Shown here one piece after another: positions 44,229 to 53,184 of a stretch of DNA of 64,000 nt; within the stretch, counting starts at the first letter, position 1; every line of letters starts with the position of its first letter. The position numbers and the translations under genes were made by a program. This DNA comes from UBA4782 sp034430215 (lineage in GTDB: Bacteria; Chloroflexota; Anaerolineae; Anaerolineales; Anaerolineaceae). The notes under the pieces were generated by a model that made no database searches, was not told the origin of the DNA, and saw nothing but the letters and a program-made list of their open reading frames with translations. The stretch spans positions 1-64,000 of the forward strand of contig DAOUFE010000007.1 of NCBI GenBank assembly GCA_034430215.1, written 5' to 3'.

Positions 44229-45221
44229 CTATTCGTTTTCAAAAGGGATACCTAACGAAGCTGGTGGTGACGTACGTAGAGCTCGCAGGATCTTTGAAAT
44301 GATCGCGCGAGGTTTTTCTGGCAGAGCAGCCAGTTCCCGATCTACCCATTCTGCACGTCCCACATTGACCAATAAGAGAGTAAGGATCATGAGTGGAAAC
44401 GGTGCTGCTTGTAATATTTGAATCGGAATTTGAGTAGAAGATTGCAGCGTGATTCCCAATTGCTGCAAAGCAGCAAAGAAATACGCCCCAAATGCTACGC
44501 GTAGTGGATTCCAACCACCAAAGATCGTAATCGCTAATGCGATCCAACCCACACCATCCAACCCGGACAGCTGACTGCTCCAACCAATCTTTACAGCAAG
44601 GCTATACATCGGACCTGCCAGCCCTACCATGGCACTTCCAAGGATGGTATATAAATATCGTAAACCATTTACATTGGCGCCACGAACAAATGCTGCCGCC
44701 GGTCGTTCGCCAACACCACATAGCATCAATCCTGGGCGTGTTTTAAACATGAATATGTACGCAGCGATGATAAAGATATACGAAGCATAAACCACAATCG
44801 AGTGATTAAAAAATACCGGCCCAACAAATGGAATTTCGGATAATCCGGGAATGGGGATTTTTGAGACAAAAATTCCAGGTTTATTATTAAAGGGTGCACC
44901 CAAGAAGTAAGACAGGTCGCGTCCCAGAAGTGCCAGAACAAATCCGATGGCTACCTGAGATTGTTTCAACGTAATGCTGCTGAAGGCAACGATTGCTCCA
45001 ACTAAAGCTCCAATTAAAGCTCCAACCAAAAATCCTAAAAAGATGCTGTTTGTGGTTAATGCAACCACAAATCCTGCCATTGCAGTCAATAAAATCGTCC
45101 CATTGACTGAAAGATTGGTGATACCACTCTTTTCTGTAAAGTTTTCACCAATGGAAGCGAACAATACCGGTACAGCATATTCTACAATTCCAGCCAGAGT
45201 TGTTAAAGTTGAACTATCCAT
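44229..45221 (-). CDS. Nucleoside-type ABC importer permease (NupQ/YufQ-like)
   Basis: Inner-membrane permease of 330 residues, about nine helices, of the BPD_transp_2 family that partners with BMP lipoproteins. GENFTEKSGITNLSVNGTIL near residue 24-43, GALVGAIVAFSSITLK near 85 and GVGERPAAAFVRGANVNGLRY near 178 are characteristic. It is 9 bases after the other permease gene. Known relatives import guanosine, adenosine, inosine or other nucleosides; given the two deaminase genes in the same region, purine nucleosides or bases are the likely cargo. Confidence 0.9.
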   Translation of the reverse strand: MDSSTLTTLAGIVEYAVPVLFASIGENFTEKSGITNLSVNGTILLTAMAGFVVALTTNSIFLGFLVGALIGALVGAIVAFSSITLKQSQVAIGFVLALLGRDLSYFLGAPFNNKPGIFVSKIPIPGLSEIPFVGPVFFNHSIVVYASYIFIIAAYIFMFKTRPGLMLCGVGERPAAAFVRGANVNGLRYLYTILGSAMVGLAGPMYSLAVKIGWSSQLSGLDGVGWIALAITIFGGWNPLRVAFGAYFFAALQQLGITLQSSTQIPIQILQAAPFPLMILTLLLVNVGRAEWVDRELAALPEKPRAIISKILRALRTSPPASLGIPFENE

Positions 45222-45230
45222 TGGCTGCTC

Positions 45231-46304
45231 CTAATGTTTTTTCACCAGGCGTTTTCGAACGCCATCTGCCATGAGAACAAAGAGAACCAGGAATCCCTGC
45301 AATACACCAGAAAGATAAGTATTCAGTCCCATATATTGAAGCTCAACATTTCCGATTCCCAAAGCAGCAAAGAAGAAGGCAATAAATGGCGACCAGATGG
45401 GATGGTAGTTCACCAACATGGCAACCAGAAGCCCCAGAAAACCATATCCAGCTCCAGCATCAGGGATCAGGCTATATTGTTTCGATGTTACAAGAATGGC
45501 TCCGGTAATTCCTGCGAATAAACCACAAAGTCCAAATGCCAGTAAAAAGTATCTTGTAGTAGGAATACCCAGGATGTAAGCAGCTTTATCGTTTTTCCCG
45601 ATCGCTTTTAGCTTCAAACCAAAATGCGTACCTTTCAACATCACTGCCACAAAGATCACAAGAATGATCGCAATGATTAAAGTCGTTAAACTAATATTCG
45701 TACCTTCAATAAAAGGAAGGCGAAATTTCGGATCAATCCATTCGGTACCGCTACTTGAGGCAACGCCGGGACGTTTCCAGGGACCAAAGATCAGCCAGAT
45801 CGCAACAGTTTTGGCAACAAAATTTAATCCCAGACCGCCAAAGATTTCGTTCACCCCCCCAAAGATTTTCATCAATCCTGGTAACAAAGCCCACAGAATT
45901 CCACCCAGGGCTCCCGCAAGAATCGCAAGGGTTGTCACCATGCTTGGCGCCAGGCTGGTTTGATCGAGCAGGCGAAAAGCTCCAATGGTGAATATGGCGC
46001 CAAATGTTATCTGTCCTTCCATTCCGATATTCCAAAGCCCTGCCGTAAATGTAAATAATAGACCTGATGTGGCGATCACAAGGGGAACCCATGATGCCAG
46101 AACGGTTGTAATTTTTATCGGCGTTCCAAAAGCTCCAATCAGAATATTTTTGTATGCTTCAAGGGGCTGCGCTTTGGCTACAACCAGTACAAGAGATGTG
46201 AACAATAAAGCCATAAGAATGGCTGAAATCCTGATCCCAAGATCGATCCAGGTAGATTTCTTTAGAATTGCAGGAGTACGCCCTGCCTGTGGTTCTAATG
46301 ACAT
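45231..46304 (-). CDS. Nucleoside-type ABC importer permease (NupP/YufP-like)
   Basis: Second permease, 357 residues, about eight to ten helices, same family. Conserved segments are LLFTFTAGLWNIGMEGQIT near 100, VNEIFGGLGLNFVA near 155 and LKAIGKNDKAAYILGIPTTR near 235. ATG 46304 is chosen because AAGGAGC lies eight bases upstream; a longer frame would overlap the ATPase gene. With the neighbouring permease it forms the channel of the BMP-type importer. Confidence 0.9.
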   Translation of the reverse strand: MSLEPQAGRTPAILKKSTWIDLGIRISAILMALLFTSLVLVVAKAQPLEAYKNILIGAFGTPIKITTVLASWVPLVIATSGLLFTFTAGLWNIGMEGQITFGAIFTIGAFRLLDQTSLAPSMVTTLAILAGALGGILWALLPGLMKIFGGVNEIFGGLGLNFVAKTVAIWLIFGPWKRPGVASSSGTEWIDPKFRLPFIEGTNISLTTLIIAIILVIFVAVMLKGTHFGLKLKAIGKNDKAAYILGIPTTRYFLLAFGLCGLFAGITGAILVTSKQYSLIPDAGAGYGFLGLLVAMLVNYHPIWSPFIAFFFAALGIGNVELQYMGLNTYLSGVLQGFLVLFVLMADGVRKRLVKKH

Positions 46305-46326
46305 CCGGATGCTCCTTCGAAATGAC

Positions 46327-47790
46327 TTACCATCCCTTACCACCAATCAGTTGACCCAGTTCCTCAACTGTGGTTGTATTTGCATCAACAGGCTTCGATA
46401 CCAGCCCGCCAAAGAATACTAAAATACGGTCACTATATTGGATGATCTCGTCAAGATCAGATGAGGTGAACACGATGGAAGTGCCTTCTTTGCATCGCTC
46501 TTTCATCTTTGACCAGATCCAGATAGACGATTCAATATCAAGACCACGCGTGGGATGTTCCAGTAAGATCAGACTCAACTTGTTGCGTAATAATGCCAAT
46601 AAAGCGCGCTGCTGATTGCCACCAGATAACTGTTCTATACGACTTACAGGTGTACCTTTAATATAGAAATCGCGAATCCTCTGCTCGGTAAGTTCCATCG
46701 CACTTTTCTGATCGACAAATAATTCGCGATGTTCTTCAGATAAAATAAAATGCTCAGTCAGGGTCAAACCAGTGATCAACCCTTCTTCCAGTCTTGCTGC
46801 TGGCAGATATGCAATACCCGCCTTCTTAAAGGTCGCATAAGATTTCCCTGCAAAATCTTTACCATCGATGAGTATTTTCCCATTTACAGGGCGCATTAAT
46901 CCGGTAAGCATTCGCAGGAATAACCTTTGACCAGAGCCCTCCATTCCTGCCAGTCCAATTACTTCACCGCAATTCAACTCAAGATTGATATCTCGCATAC
47001 GAAGCCGGTAATCTTCCAGCCCAATATTCTCTAATTTTAGGGAACAAACACTTTGTTTCGAGGAAGTTTTACTACCAACCTCAATGGATTTGCCAAACAT
47101 CATATTGACAAATCGATCAGTGTCATACGGAGGTTCAACCTCACCAACGAGTTTGCCCTGCCTCAATACTGCAACATGATTGCATAATCCTTCTACTTCT
47201 TCGAGCTTATGAGAAACGAAAATGACTGTTAATCCCTGGCTTGCCAGTTTCACAAGCGTCGCAAACAATTTTTCTTTTTGATTGGCTGAAATGCCAGTGG
47301 TAGGTTCATCCAAAATAAGAACTTTTACACCTAACCAGAGTAACCGTAATATCTCCAACTGTTGCCGTTCGCCAACCGTCAGTGTCTCAACAAACGTATC
47401 AGGTTTGATCTGAAAATCGAACTCTTTCGATAGTCGAATGATCTCTTTTTCAACTTCTTTTTTATTAGGAAACAATCCACCTGGTCGTCCAAGCAAAAAA
47501 TTATCAATAACTTTCATGGGTGGGAAATCAAGTGGATCCTGGTGAAGCATACCAATTCCTAGTTCCACTGCATCTTCAGGCGTTGATATTTTCACCGCTT
47601 TATCATCAAGCAAAATTTCACCCGATTCTGCCTGATAAAATCCTGAAAGTATTTTCATTAAAGTGCTTTTTCCAGCGCCATTTTCTCCCAGAATTCCAAA
47701 GATGCTGCCTGAAGAAATACTCATGCAAATATCATCATTTGCATGGACCTTTCCAAACCACTTGTGAATATGCGAGAATGAAATATTCAA
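46327..47790 (-). CDS. Nucleoside-type ABC importer ATPase (NupO/YufO-like, double domain)
   Basis: Cytoplasmic ATPase of about 487 residues with two fused ABC domains, as in RbsA/NupO. First Walker A GENGAGKSTL near residue 36, signature LTVGERQQL near 140 and Walker B LILDEPTTGI near 160. The second domain has a modified Walker A (GMEGSGQRLF), signature LSGGNQQRAL and LILLEHPTRGLD. The proposed start is TTG 47790 with TGAGGGT seven bases upstream; a longer frame to 47844 would run through the hairpin at 47816-47844. It energises import with the two downstream permeases. Confidence 0.9.
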   Translation of the reverse strand: MNISFSHIHKWFGKVHANDDICMSISSGSIFGILGENGAGKSTLMKILSGFYQAESGEILLDDKAVKISTPEDAVELGIGMLHQDPLDFPPMKVIDNFLLGRPGGLFPNKKEVEKEIIRLSKEFDFQIKPDTFVETLTVGERQQLEILRLLWLGVKVLILDEPTTGISANQKEKLFATLVKLASQGLTVIFVSHKLEEVEGLCNHVAVLRQGKLVGEVEPPYDTDRFVNMMFGKSIEVGSKTSSKQSVCSLKLENIGLEDYRLRMRDINLELNCGEVIGLAGMEGSGQRLFLRMLTGLMRPVNGKILIDGKDFAGKSYATFKKAGIAYLPAARLEEGLITGLTLTEHFILSEEHRELFVDQKSAMELTEQRIRDFYIKGTPVSRIEQLSGGNQQRALLALLRNKLSLILLEHPTRGLDIESSIWIWSKMKERCKEGTSIVFTSSDLDEIIQYSDRILVFFGGLVSKPVDANTTTVEELGQLIGGKGW

Positions 47791-47815
47791 CAGACTACCC
47801 TCAAGACAAAGAATA

Positions 47816-47844
47816 ATGAGGGGAAGGGATTTCCTTCCCCTCAT
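47816..47844 (-). terminator. Hairpin between binding-protein and ATPase genes
   Basis: Twelve-base perfect stem ATGAGGGGAAGG/CCTTCCCCTCAT with a five-base loop, 12 bases after the lipoprotein stop. The U-run on the minus strand is weak. It probably gives partial termination or protects the 3' end, so the binding protein is made in excess over the membrane subunits, as is common for ABC importers. Confidence 0.65.
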
Positions 47845-47856
47845 GCTCTACTAAAT

Positions 47857-49149
47857 TTACTCGCTTTGACCTTCCATGCCTTCGAGTAACTGAGGAAGAT
47901 ACCAGACCTGATAATCGGTCGCAACTACACCATCTGCAAGATATTCAGTACCATCCTGCAGATTGATTGGTCCTGTCCACAGATTCAGACCACCACCCAA
48001 TTCAGCAATAAATTGGTCAACCAGGGCAGAGTTTTCTTCTGAAAGTGCTCCACCTTTGTTAAAACCAACTGCTGAAGTATCAGGGTTATTAATATCTGCC
48101 CAGTCTGGACCAACAAGTTCAAAGGAAGATTCCCATGTTCCGTCCTGAATGGATTGGATGGCTTTTACATAGGAAGGACCCCAGTTGAAGTATTCGACAC
48201 CAAGGCAGACTTCATCTGCACCTTCACAGGCACCTGCATAATCATAAGGCAGCGCCCAAACCTGCTTGCCATCAGCAGCAAATTTCTTTGCTTCGGTGAG
48301 AGCTTCAGTTGTATCGATGGAACTGAGCACTACATCGTACCCGGTATTATAGAAATCATCAGCTACCTGCGTAGGATCAAGAGTTACACCAGGGAGGTTG
48401 AACCAGAAACCGATCCAGGTCACTTTGAATTGCAGATCAGCGGGATCTTTCTTGAGGTAATTTGTCCAGCAATATTTTGCGCCTAAATAAGCAGAAGCAG
48501 CAAAACGACGGGTTTCATCATTGATCAATGGACCAAGAAAACCGATCTTACCAGTCTGTGAAGTCAGGGCTGCTGCACAACCAGCGATCATCTTGCCGTA
48601 TTCCATGCGACCCATGATGTTCTTCATGTTGGGAAGATCAACATAGTTCTTGCCCTCTTTCCAGGCAGAATCACCAGAAGCATGAATGACATATACATCA
48701 GGATGCTCCTGTGCGAATTTGATTGCGTTGTCTTTTTGGTCATCTGAGTTGAAAATAACCAGTTTGGCGCCTTTGGAAACCATATCCGCAGCTAATTCGG
48801 CCGGGGTCTGGGTATGTGCTGTTGAACCAGTATAGACATTTTCAAGATATAGAAATTCTGTACCTGGGAGTTTTTCCTGAACATACAGAGCCGCATCATA
48901 GTGTGCCTGGCTCCATCCCATATCAGTTGCTGGTCCGACAAGCAACAAACCGAATTTAATTGGAGCAGCTTCAGTGGGTACTTCGGTTGTTGCAACAACT
49001 GCTTCAGTAATTTCAGCTGTAGCAGTTTCTTCTACCGCTGGTGCTTCTGTAGCTTCTGGTGCTTGAGTTGCCTTTGGACCGCAAGCGGTCAATATCATGC
49101 TCATCATGATAAAAACACTTAGCATAATCCATGCTGTTTTACGTGACAT
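47857..49149 (-). CDS. BMP-family nucleoside-binding lipoprotein
   Basis: Substrate-binding lipoprotein of 430 residues. The signal peptide ends in a lipobox (MILTACGPK, Cys near residue 23), and an Ala/Thr/Pro/Glu-rich linker of about 40 residues follows. The Bmp/PnrA-like periplasmic domain has FGLLLVGPATDMGWSQAHYD near 67 and a DPTQVADDFYNTGYDVVLSS region near 260. PnrA/NupN relatives bind purine nucleosides. ATG 49149 follows TTGGAGGAGAAC. First gene of the importer operon, after the terminator at 49319-49359, so it has its own promoter in 49162-49315. Confidence 0.92.
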   Translation of the reverse strand: MSRKTAWIMLSVFIMMSMILTACGPKATQAPEATEAPAVEETATAEITEAVVATTEVPTEAAPIKFGLLLVGPATDMGWSQAHYDAALYVQEKLPGTEFLYLENVYTGSTAHTQTPAELAADMVSKGAKLVIFNSDDQKDNAIKFAQEHPDVYVIHASGDSAWKEGKNYVDLPNMKNIMGRMEYGKMIAGCAAALTSQTGKIGFLGPLINDETRRFAASAYLGAKYCWTNYLKKDPADLQFKVTWIGFWFNLPGVTLDPTQVADDFYNTGYDVVLSSIDTTEALTEAKKFAADGKQVWALPYDYAGACEGADEVCLGVEYFNWGPSYVKAIQSIQDGTWESSFELVGPDWADINNPDTSAVGFNKGGALSEENSALVDQFIAELGGGLNLWTGPINLQDGTEYLADGVVATDYQVWYLPQLLEGMEGQSE

Positions 49150-49318
49150 GTTCTCCTCCAATATAAAGATTTGTGTATAAACGGATCTGGGGTATGTTTT
49201 GAAGTATCTTACGTCGGAAAACCACCTCCTTCCGAACTGGTTAAAAAGCCAGGTGCATTAAAACTTCTTAACAATCCATTTATACCATGAAACCAAAAGG
49301 CATCTCTGAAATTTAATA

Positions 49319-49359
49319 TAAAAAATGTGTCGGGCAGCATTGATGAATGCTACCCGACA
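49319..49359 (-). terminator. Intrinsic terminator after carbamate kinase
   Basis: Fourteen-base stem (49328-49341 with 49346-49359) with one mismatch and a GATG loop, followed on the minus strand by six T residues at about 49320-49325. It separates the catabolic genes from the importer operon. Confidence 0.9.
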
Positions 49360-49367
49360 GGTTTTCT

Positions 49368-50321
49368 TTACGGAACTATCCAGGTACCAGTTTCGCCCTT
49401 CAGAGCACGACCGATATTCTCTGGGTTGGTGACGAGGGCTTTCTTGCCACCATTTTCCAGATACCAGATAATCGCCTGGATTTTTGGTGCCATAGAGCCT
49501 TTCGCAAAGTGTACACCTTCAGCGAGGTATGCTTTTGCTTCTGCCAGGGTCATCTGGTCAAGTTTCTTCTCATTGGGTTTGCCAAAATTAAGAGAAACTT
49601 TTTCAACTGCGGTGGAGATCAGGAACAGGTCAGCTTTAACCAATCGGGCTAACAAACTGCTCGCATAATCTTTGTCAATCACCGCTGCCACACCCTCATA
49701 TGTGCCATCTTCTTTTTCAATAACGGGAATACCGCCGCCACCAACAGTGATCGTGATCACGCCAGCCTGGATCAGAGCATTAACTGCCTCTACTTCGACA
49801 ACTTTTTGCGGGATGGGAGATGCCACCACACGCCGCCAGCCGCGTCCAGCATCTTCAACAACCGTCCAGCCCATTTCAGCGGCACGTCGCTTTGCTTCTT
49901 CTTCATCCATGAAGCCGCCTATTGGTTTTGAGGGGTTTGTGAATGCCTTATCATTGCGATCCACAGCCACCTGGGTCACAACTGTTGCAACTGGTTTCTT
50001 GATACCGCGGCGATGCAGCTCATTTTGAAGGTTCTGTTGTAGTGAATATCCAATGGCTCCCTGGCTGTCTGCCCCGCAAACATCCATAGGAACTTCATGC
50101 ATACCTTCGTATTTAGCTGCAATTTCAGAGCGGCGAATAATGAAACCCACCTGAGGTCCATTACCATGTCCAATAGCAACATCCCACCCGGCTTCGATCA
50201 TATCAGCTATGTGAAATGTTGTTTCCTTTGCTGCCAGATATTGATCTTCGACGGTTTGATGATTCTTATCCTTGATTAAACTGTTACCGCCAATGGCAAC
50301 CACTGCAATTTTCTTTGACAT
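49368..50321 (-). CDS. arcC: Carbamate kinase
   Basis: Makes ATP and carbamate (then CO2 and NH3) from carbamoyl phosphate and ADP; cytoplasmic homodimer. The 317 residues have AVVAIGGNSL near 5, IGHGNGPQVGF near 46, and GGGGIPVIE near 210, diagnostic for ArcC/YqeA. ATG 50321 follows AAGGA; a longer frame upstream runs through a gap with a hairpin. It is directly behind two carbamoyltransferase genes, so the three would convert a carbamoyl-compound into ATP. In arginine fermenters ArcC pairs with ArcA and ArcB, but no arginine deiminase is here. Confidence 0.96.
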   Translation of the reverse strand: MSKKIAVVAIGGNSLIKDKNHQTVEDQYLAAKETTFHIADMIEAGWDVAIGHGNGPQVGFIIRRSEIAAKYEGMHEVPMDVCGADSQGAIGYSLQQNLQNELHRRGIKKPVATVVTQVAVDRNDKAFTNPSKPIGGFMDEEEAKRRAAEMGWTVVEDAGRGWRRVVASPIPQKVVEVEAVNALIQAGVITITVGGGGIPVIEKEDGTYEGVAAVIDKDYASSLLARLVKADLFLISTAVEKVSLNFGKPNEKKLDQMTLAEAKAYLAEGVHFAKGSMAPKIQAIIWYLENGGKKALVTNPENIGRALKGETGTWIVP

Positions 50322-50370
50322 ACAAAAAATCCTTTTCTCTTCTTTATAATATTCCTTCGGCATCTAATCC

Positions 50371-50397
50371 CTCACCATGAAAGAAACTCATGGTGAG
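50371..50397 (-). terminator. Intercistronic hairpin before arcC
   Basis: Ten-base perfect inverted repeat CTCACCATGA/TCATGGTGAG with a seven-base loop, 11 bases after the YgeW-like gene. No T-run. Likely an mRNA processing or stability element. Confidence 0.5.
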
Positions 50398-50407
50398 GTC
50401 TAGAAAT

Positions 50408-51388
50408 TTAACCCATTGTAAGTGCCATAACGGCATTTTGGGCATGCATACGGTTTTCTGCTTCATCATAGACAACAGACTGCGGGCCATCCATTACACC
50501 ATCGGTAACTTCAATGTTTCGATCGGCAGGTAGTGGATGCATGTAGATTGCATCTGGTTTTGCCAGTGCCATTTTTCGTTCATCTGTGATCCAGTGCTCA
50601 TATTTCTTGATGATCTTCGCACCTTCTTCTGGATCTGGTGTGTGAACCATCGCGCCCCAGGATTTAGCATAGATGATATCAGCATCTTTGAAAGCTGCAT
50701 CCATGTCATCCATTACTTCAAAACCAACACCAAACTTGCGTGCCTGCTCCCGTGCCATATCCATGATTTCTGGCATCAACCGGAATTCTGGTGGATGAGC
50801 AAGAACTACATCCATGCCAAAGCGCGGCATCTGCAACACCAGACTTTGGGGAACAGACATGGGTTTCTGGTAAGAAGCTGCGTATGCCCATGAGACAACC
50901 ATCTTCTTGCGACGCAGATCGCGTCCTTTCTTCTCGACAATGGTCATCAGGTCAGCCAGACATTGGAATGGATGATATACATCGCATTGCATGTTCAGAA
51001 TTGGCACGCGAGATGCCTTGGCAACAGCGTTTTCATACTTATTTCCGATGCCCCAATCAACATGGCGGATTGCAATGCCATCGTAGTAACGCCCAAAGAT
51101 TTCTCCGATTTCTTTTGGGGTATCCCCATGAGAGATTTGTGTAGTGCGGCTTTCAATGAAGGCTGCATGACCACCAAGGTGTGCCATACCAGCTTCAAAA
51201 GAACCGCGGGTTCGAGTGCTGCTGAAGAAAAATAGCATAGCAAGTACTTTATCCCGCAGCAGTGCGGTGGATTCATTCAAAGCACGTTTGCGTTTCAGGT
51301 CAAACGCTACATCTAATACTGTTTCAACTTCTTCCTTACTAAAATCGAGGTCGCCGATCAGATCACGACCATGTAGGTACGTTTGCAT
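50408..51388 (-). CDS. YgeW-like carbamoyltransferase
   Basis: Carbamoyltransferase of 326 residues. The carbamoyl-phosphate site is FFSSTRTRGSFEAG near residue 54 and HPFQCLADLMT near 140. WAYAASYQKPMSVPQSLV and RFGMDVVLAHPPEF closely resemble E. coli YgeW, an enzyme of a purine-related gene cluster, while the C-terminus (HPLPADRNIEVTDGV, DEAENRMHAQNAV) is ornithine-transcarbamylase-like. It probably acts in the catabolic direction, releasing carbamoyl phosphate for the adjacent carbamate kinase. Recent work, recalled but not checked, assigns YgeW to a 2,3-diureidopropionate step of anaerobic purine breakdown. The amino substrate here is inference. Confidence 0.86.
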   Translation of the reverse strand: MQTYLHGRDLIGDLDFSKEEVETVLDVAFDLKRKRALNESTALLRDKVLAMLFFFSSTRTRGSFEAGMAHLGGHAAFIESRTTQISHGDTPKEIGEIFGRYYDGIAIRHVDWGIGNKYENAVAKASRVPILNMQCDVYHPFQCLADLMTIVEKKGRDLRRKKMVVSWAYAASYQKPMSVPQSLVLQMPRFGMDVVLAHPPEFRLMPEIMDMAREQARKFGVGFEVMDDMDAAFKDADIIYAKSWGAMVHTPDPEEGAKIIKKYEHWITDERKMALAKPDAIYMHPLPADRNIEVTDGVMDGPQSVVYDEAENRMHAQNAVMALTMG

Positions 51389-51407
51389 ATGAATCTCTCC
51401 TGATTTT

Positions 51408-52358
51408 TTATTCCATCGCGCCTAATACCAGCGCCAATAGAGCCATGCGCATTACAACACCGTTGTAGGCTTCCTGCCAGTAGCGTGACCAGCGGGTGAT
51501 GTCAACATCGGGCGGAATTTCATCCATGCGGGGTAGAGAATGCAGCAGAATTGCATCAGATTTTGCTTTATTTGCTAACAGTTCACGGGTGATCTTGTAA
51601 TTACTGGGGGTTAATCCGTGCTCTCCAGCTTCCTGGCGAGATTTGGTGTAGTCTGGTTGGACAACTGGCTCTACCAAAATGACATCTGCTTTCGCAATTG
51701 CCTGTTCAACATGTTCTGCAATAGTGAAATTGAGGTTATATTGCTTCAGTTCTTCTTGAAATTCTGGCAAAATTGACATTTCGGGTGGTGCCACGAACGT
51801 AATCGGGCAATCGAACTGGGTAAGTGCGTAAGCCAGGGAGTGCATGGTGCGCATGCGCATATCACCAACTGCCAGCCAGGTTAATCCATCGATATGACCT
51901 TTTTCCGACAAGACAGTGTACAAGTCGGTTAAGATCTGGGTGGGATGCTCACCCCAACCATCACCACCATTAATGATCGGAACAGATGCCCATTTAGCTG
52001 CTTCCATTGGGGCACCTTGCTGGAAATGGCGCATAACGATCACGTCGCCATAGAATTCGAGCATTTTTACAGTATCTTTGATACTTTCTTGATACCAGTC
52101 ACCTGCACGGGTCATCTTGGCGTCGGAGAAACCGGTAACATGCCCACCCAGACGATGCATGGCAGCCTCATGGGCAAGCCGGGTGCGGGTGCTGGGTTGA
52201 TAAAAAGCTGTGACCAATGTTTTTTCTTTGAGCATATCCACATTACGACGGCTGCGGGCAATTGGTTCGAGTTCTTTTGCTACTTCAAAAACATGAAAAA
52301 ACTCATTTCGTTCGAAATCTTTTAGAGAAAGAATATCACGACCAGCAAAACTACGCAT
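51408..52358 (-). CDS. Aspartate carbamoyltransferase-like enzyme (PyrB family)
   Basis: Carbamoyltransferase of 316 residues. YQPSTRTRLAHEAAM near 51, GDGWGEHPTQILTD near 134 and HSLPRMDEIPPDVD near 272 place it with PyrB. The 80s loop, usually SxxxKGES, reads MTRAGDWYQES here, and the Arg/Leu/Pro set near the C-terminus is normal. No pyrI, pyrC or other pyrimidine gene is nearby. It is 19 bases upstream of the YgeW-like gene, so the two may act in sequence or form a mixed assembly. It may be a true ATCase or a catabolic carbamoyltransferase. AGGAGG precedes ATG 52358. Confidence 0.85.
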   Translation of the reverse strand: MRSFAGRDILSLKDFERNEFFHVFEVAKELEPIARSRRNVDMLKEKTLVTAFYQPSTRTRLAHEAAMHRLGGHVTGFSDAKMTRAGDWYQESIKDTVKMLEFYGDVIVMRHFQQGAPMEAAKWASVPIINGGDGWGEHPTQILTDLYTVLSEKGHIDGLTWLAVGDMRMRTMHSLAYALTQFDCPITFVAPPEMSILPEFQEELKQYNLNFTIAEHVEQAIAKADVILVEPVVQPDYTKSRQEAGEHGLTPSNYKITRELLANKAKSDAILLHSLPRMDEIPPDVDITRWSRYWQEAYNGVVMRMALLALVLGAME

Positions 52359-52379
52359 TTCAAGTACCTCCTGAGGTTT

Positions 52380-52399
52380 AAATAAATAGTTATTTATTT
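52380..52399. promoter_or_regulatory. AT-rich palindrome at the end of the GntR gene
   Basis: AAATAAATA and TATTTATTT with a two-base spacer, overlapping the GntR stop codon and 22 to 41 bases ahead of the PyrB-like gene. It may be a second promoter/operator for the carbamoyltransferase-carbamate kinase genes, or simply low-complexity DNA. Confidence 0.3.
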
Positions 52400-53124
52400 T
52401 CTTCTACACGGCGAACTACATGGAAACGAAAATAGCCAGGTAGGAAATAACTTTGAGAGATATCAACCACTTGATCATTGATATCATACAATTGACTGGA
52501 CATTTGTAGCAGTACATCACCGCGTTGGATCTGCATTGCCCGAGCAATTTCGGTTGGAGCAGCTACAGCTTTAATTTCTGCTACCGAAGTTGATAAATTG
52601 AAATCTCCGCGATTCAACATGAGATCAAGAACTGAACCAGTAAATCCATTATGTAAATCTTCCGGTGAAAATAGATCGGCAGCGATCTCATCGATCAGGA
52701 ACGCCACTGGTCGCATTTCTGTAAGAATGATGCGGCTTACCTTTATCACGTCACTTCCAACAGGTATCTGGAAAATTTCTGCCTGGGCTGTATCAGCGGG
52801 ATGATGCTTAATTCGCAATTCACCCATAGATACGTCCAATTGAATTCTCCCTGCCATTTTTTCGATACTTTCCAGTACCTCAAGTCCAGTTTCTATTACT
52901 TTAGAGCGTCCGACAACGAATGTGCCGACACCCTGCCTTCGACGGATCAATCCCTGTCCCTCAAAGGTACGCATTGCTTCACGCAACGTTGCTCGTGAAA
53001 CGCCCAACTGGCGTGCCAGATCTGGCTCAGAAGGCAATCGATCTCCTGCTGGTGTTTCAGCTATGAGCACAGCCAATTCTTGTTGTAGCCTTTGAAAGGG
53101 ATGAAGAGATTCATTTACAGGCAT
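52390..53124 (-). CDS. GntR-family transcription regulator, HutC/UTRA type
   Basis: DNA-binding regulator of 244 residues. The winged helix covers about 8-75 with SEPDLARQLGVSRATLREAMRTFEGQGLIRRRQG (here named in parts by position 27-60). The C-terminal UTRA ligand domain (about 95-240) ends in SYFLPGYFRFHVVRR. HutC-type members sense a pathway metabolite and release DNA. A perfect TNGTNNNACNA-type operator is found next to the promoter of the 8-oxoguanine deaminase gene, the first gene of this operon, so autorepression is likely. ATG 53124 has no close ribosome site (AAAGGAGG is about 25 bases away), so the start may be wrong. Confidence 0.88.
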   Translation of the reverse strand: MPVNESLHPFQRLQQELAVLIAETPAGDRLPSEPDLARQLGVSRATLREAMRTFEGQGLIRRRQGVGTFVVGRSKVIETGLEVLESIEKMAGRIQLDVSMGELRIKHHPADTAQAEIFQIPVGSDVIKVSRIILTEMRPVAFLIDEIAADLFSPEDLHNGFTGSVLDLMLNRGDFNLSTSVAEIKAVAAPTEIARAMQIQRGDVLLQMSSQLYDINDQVVDISQSYFLPGYFRFHVVRRVEENK

Positions 53125-53184
53125 TTTGTCTTTTTCTGGATTTCCAGTCCTCCTTTAGAAAGTATTGATCAATTTATGCTATGC

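Noticed and set aside
49162..49315. Purine riboswitch upstream of the nucleoside importer
   Set aside because: The conserved loop and junction sequences of purine riboswitches could not be found on the minus strand.
50408..51388. Anabolic ornithine carbamoyltransferase (argF)
   Set aside because: The central motifs match YgeW rather than ArgF/ArcB, and no arginine genes are nearby.
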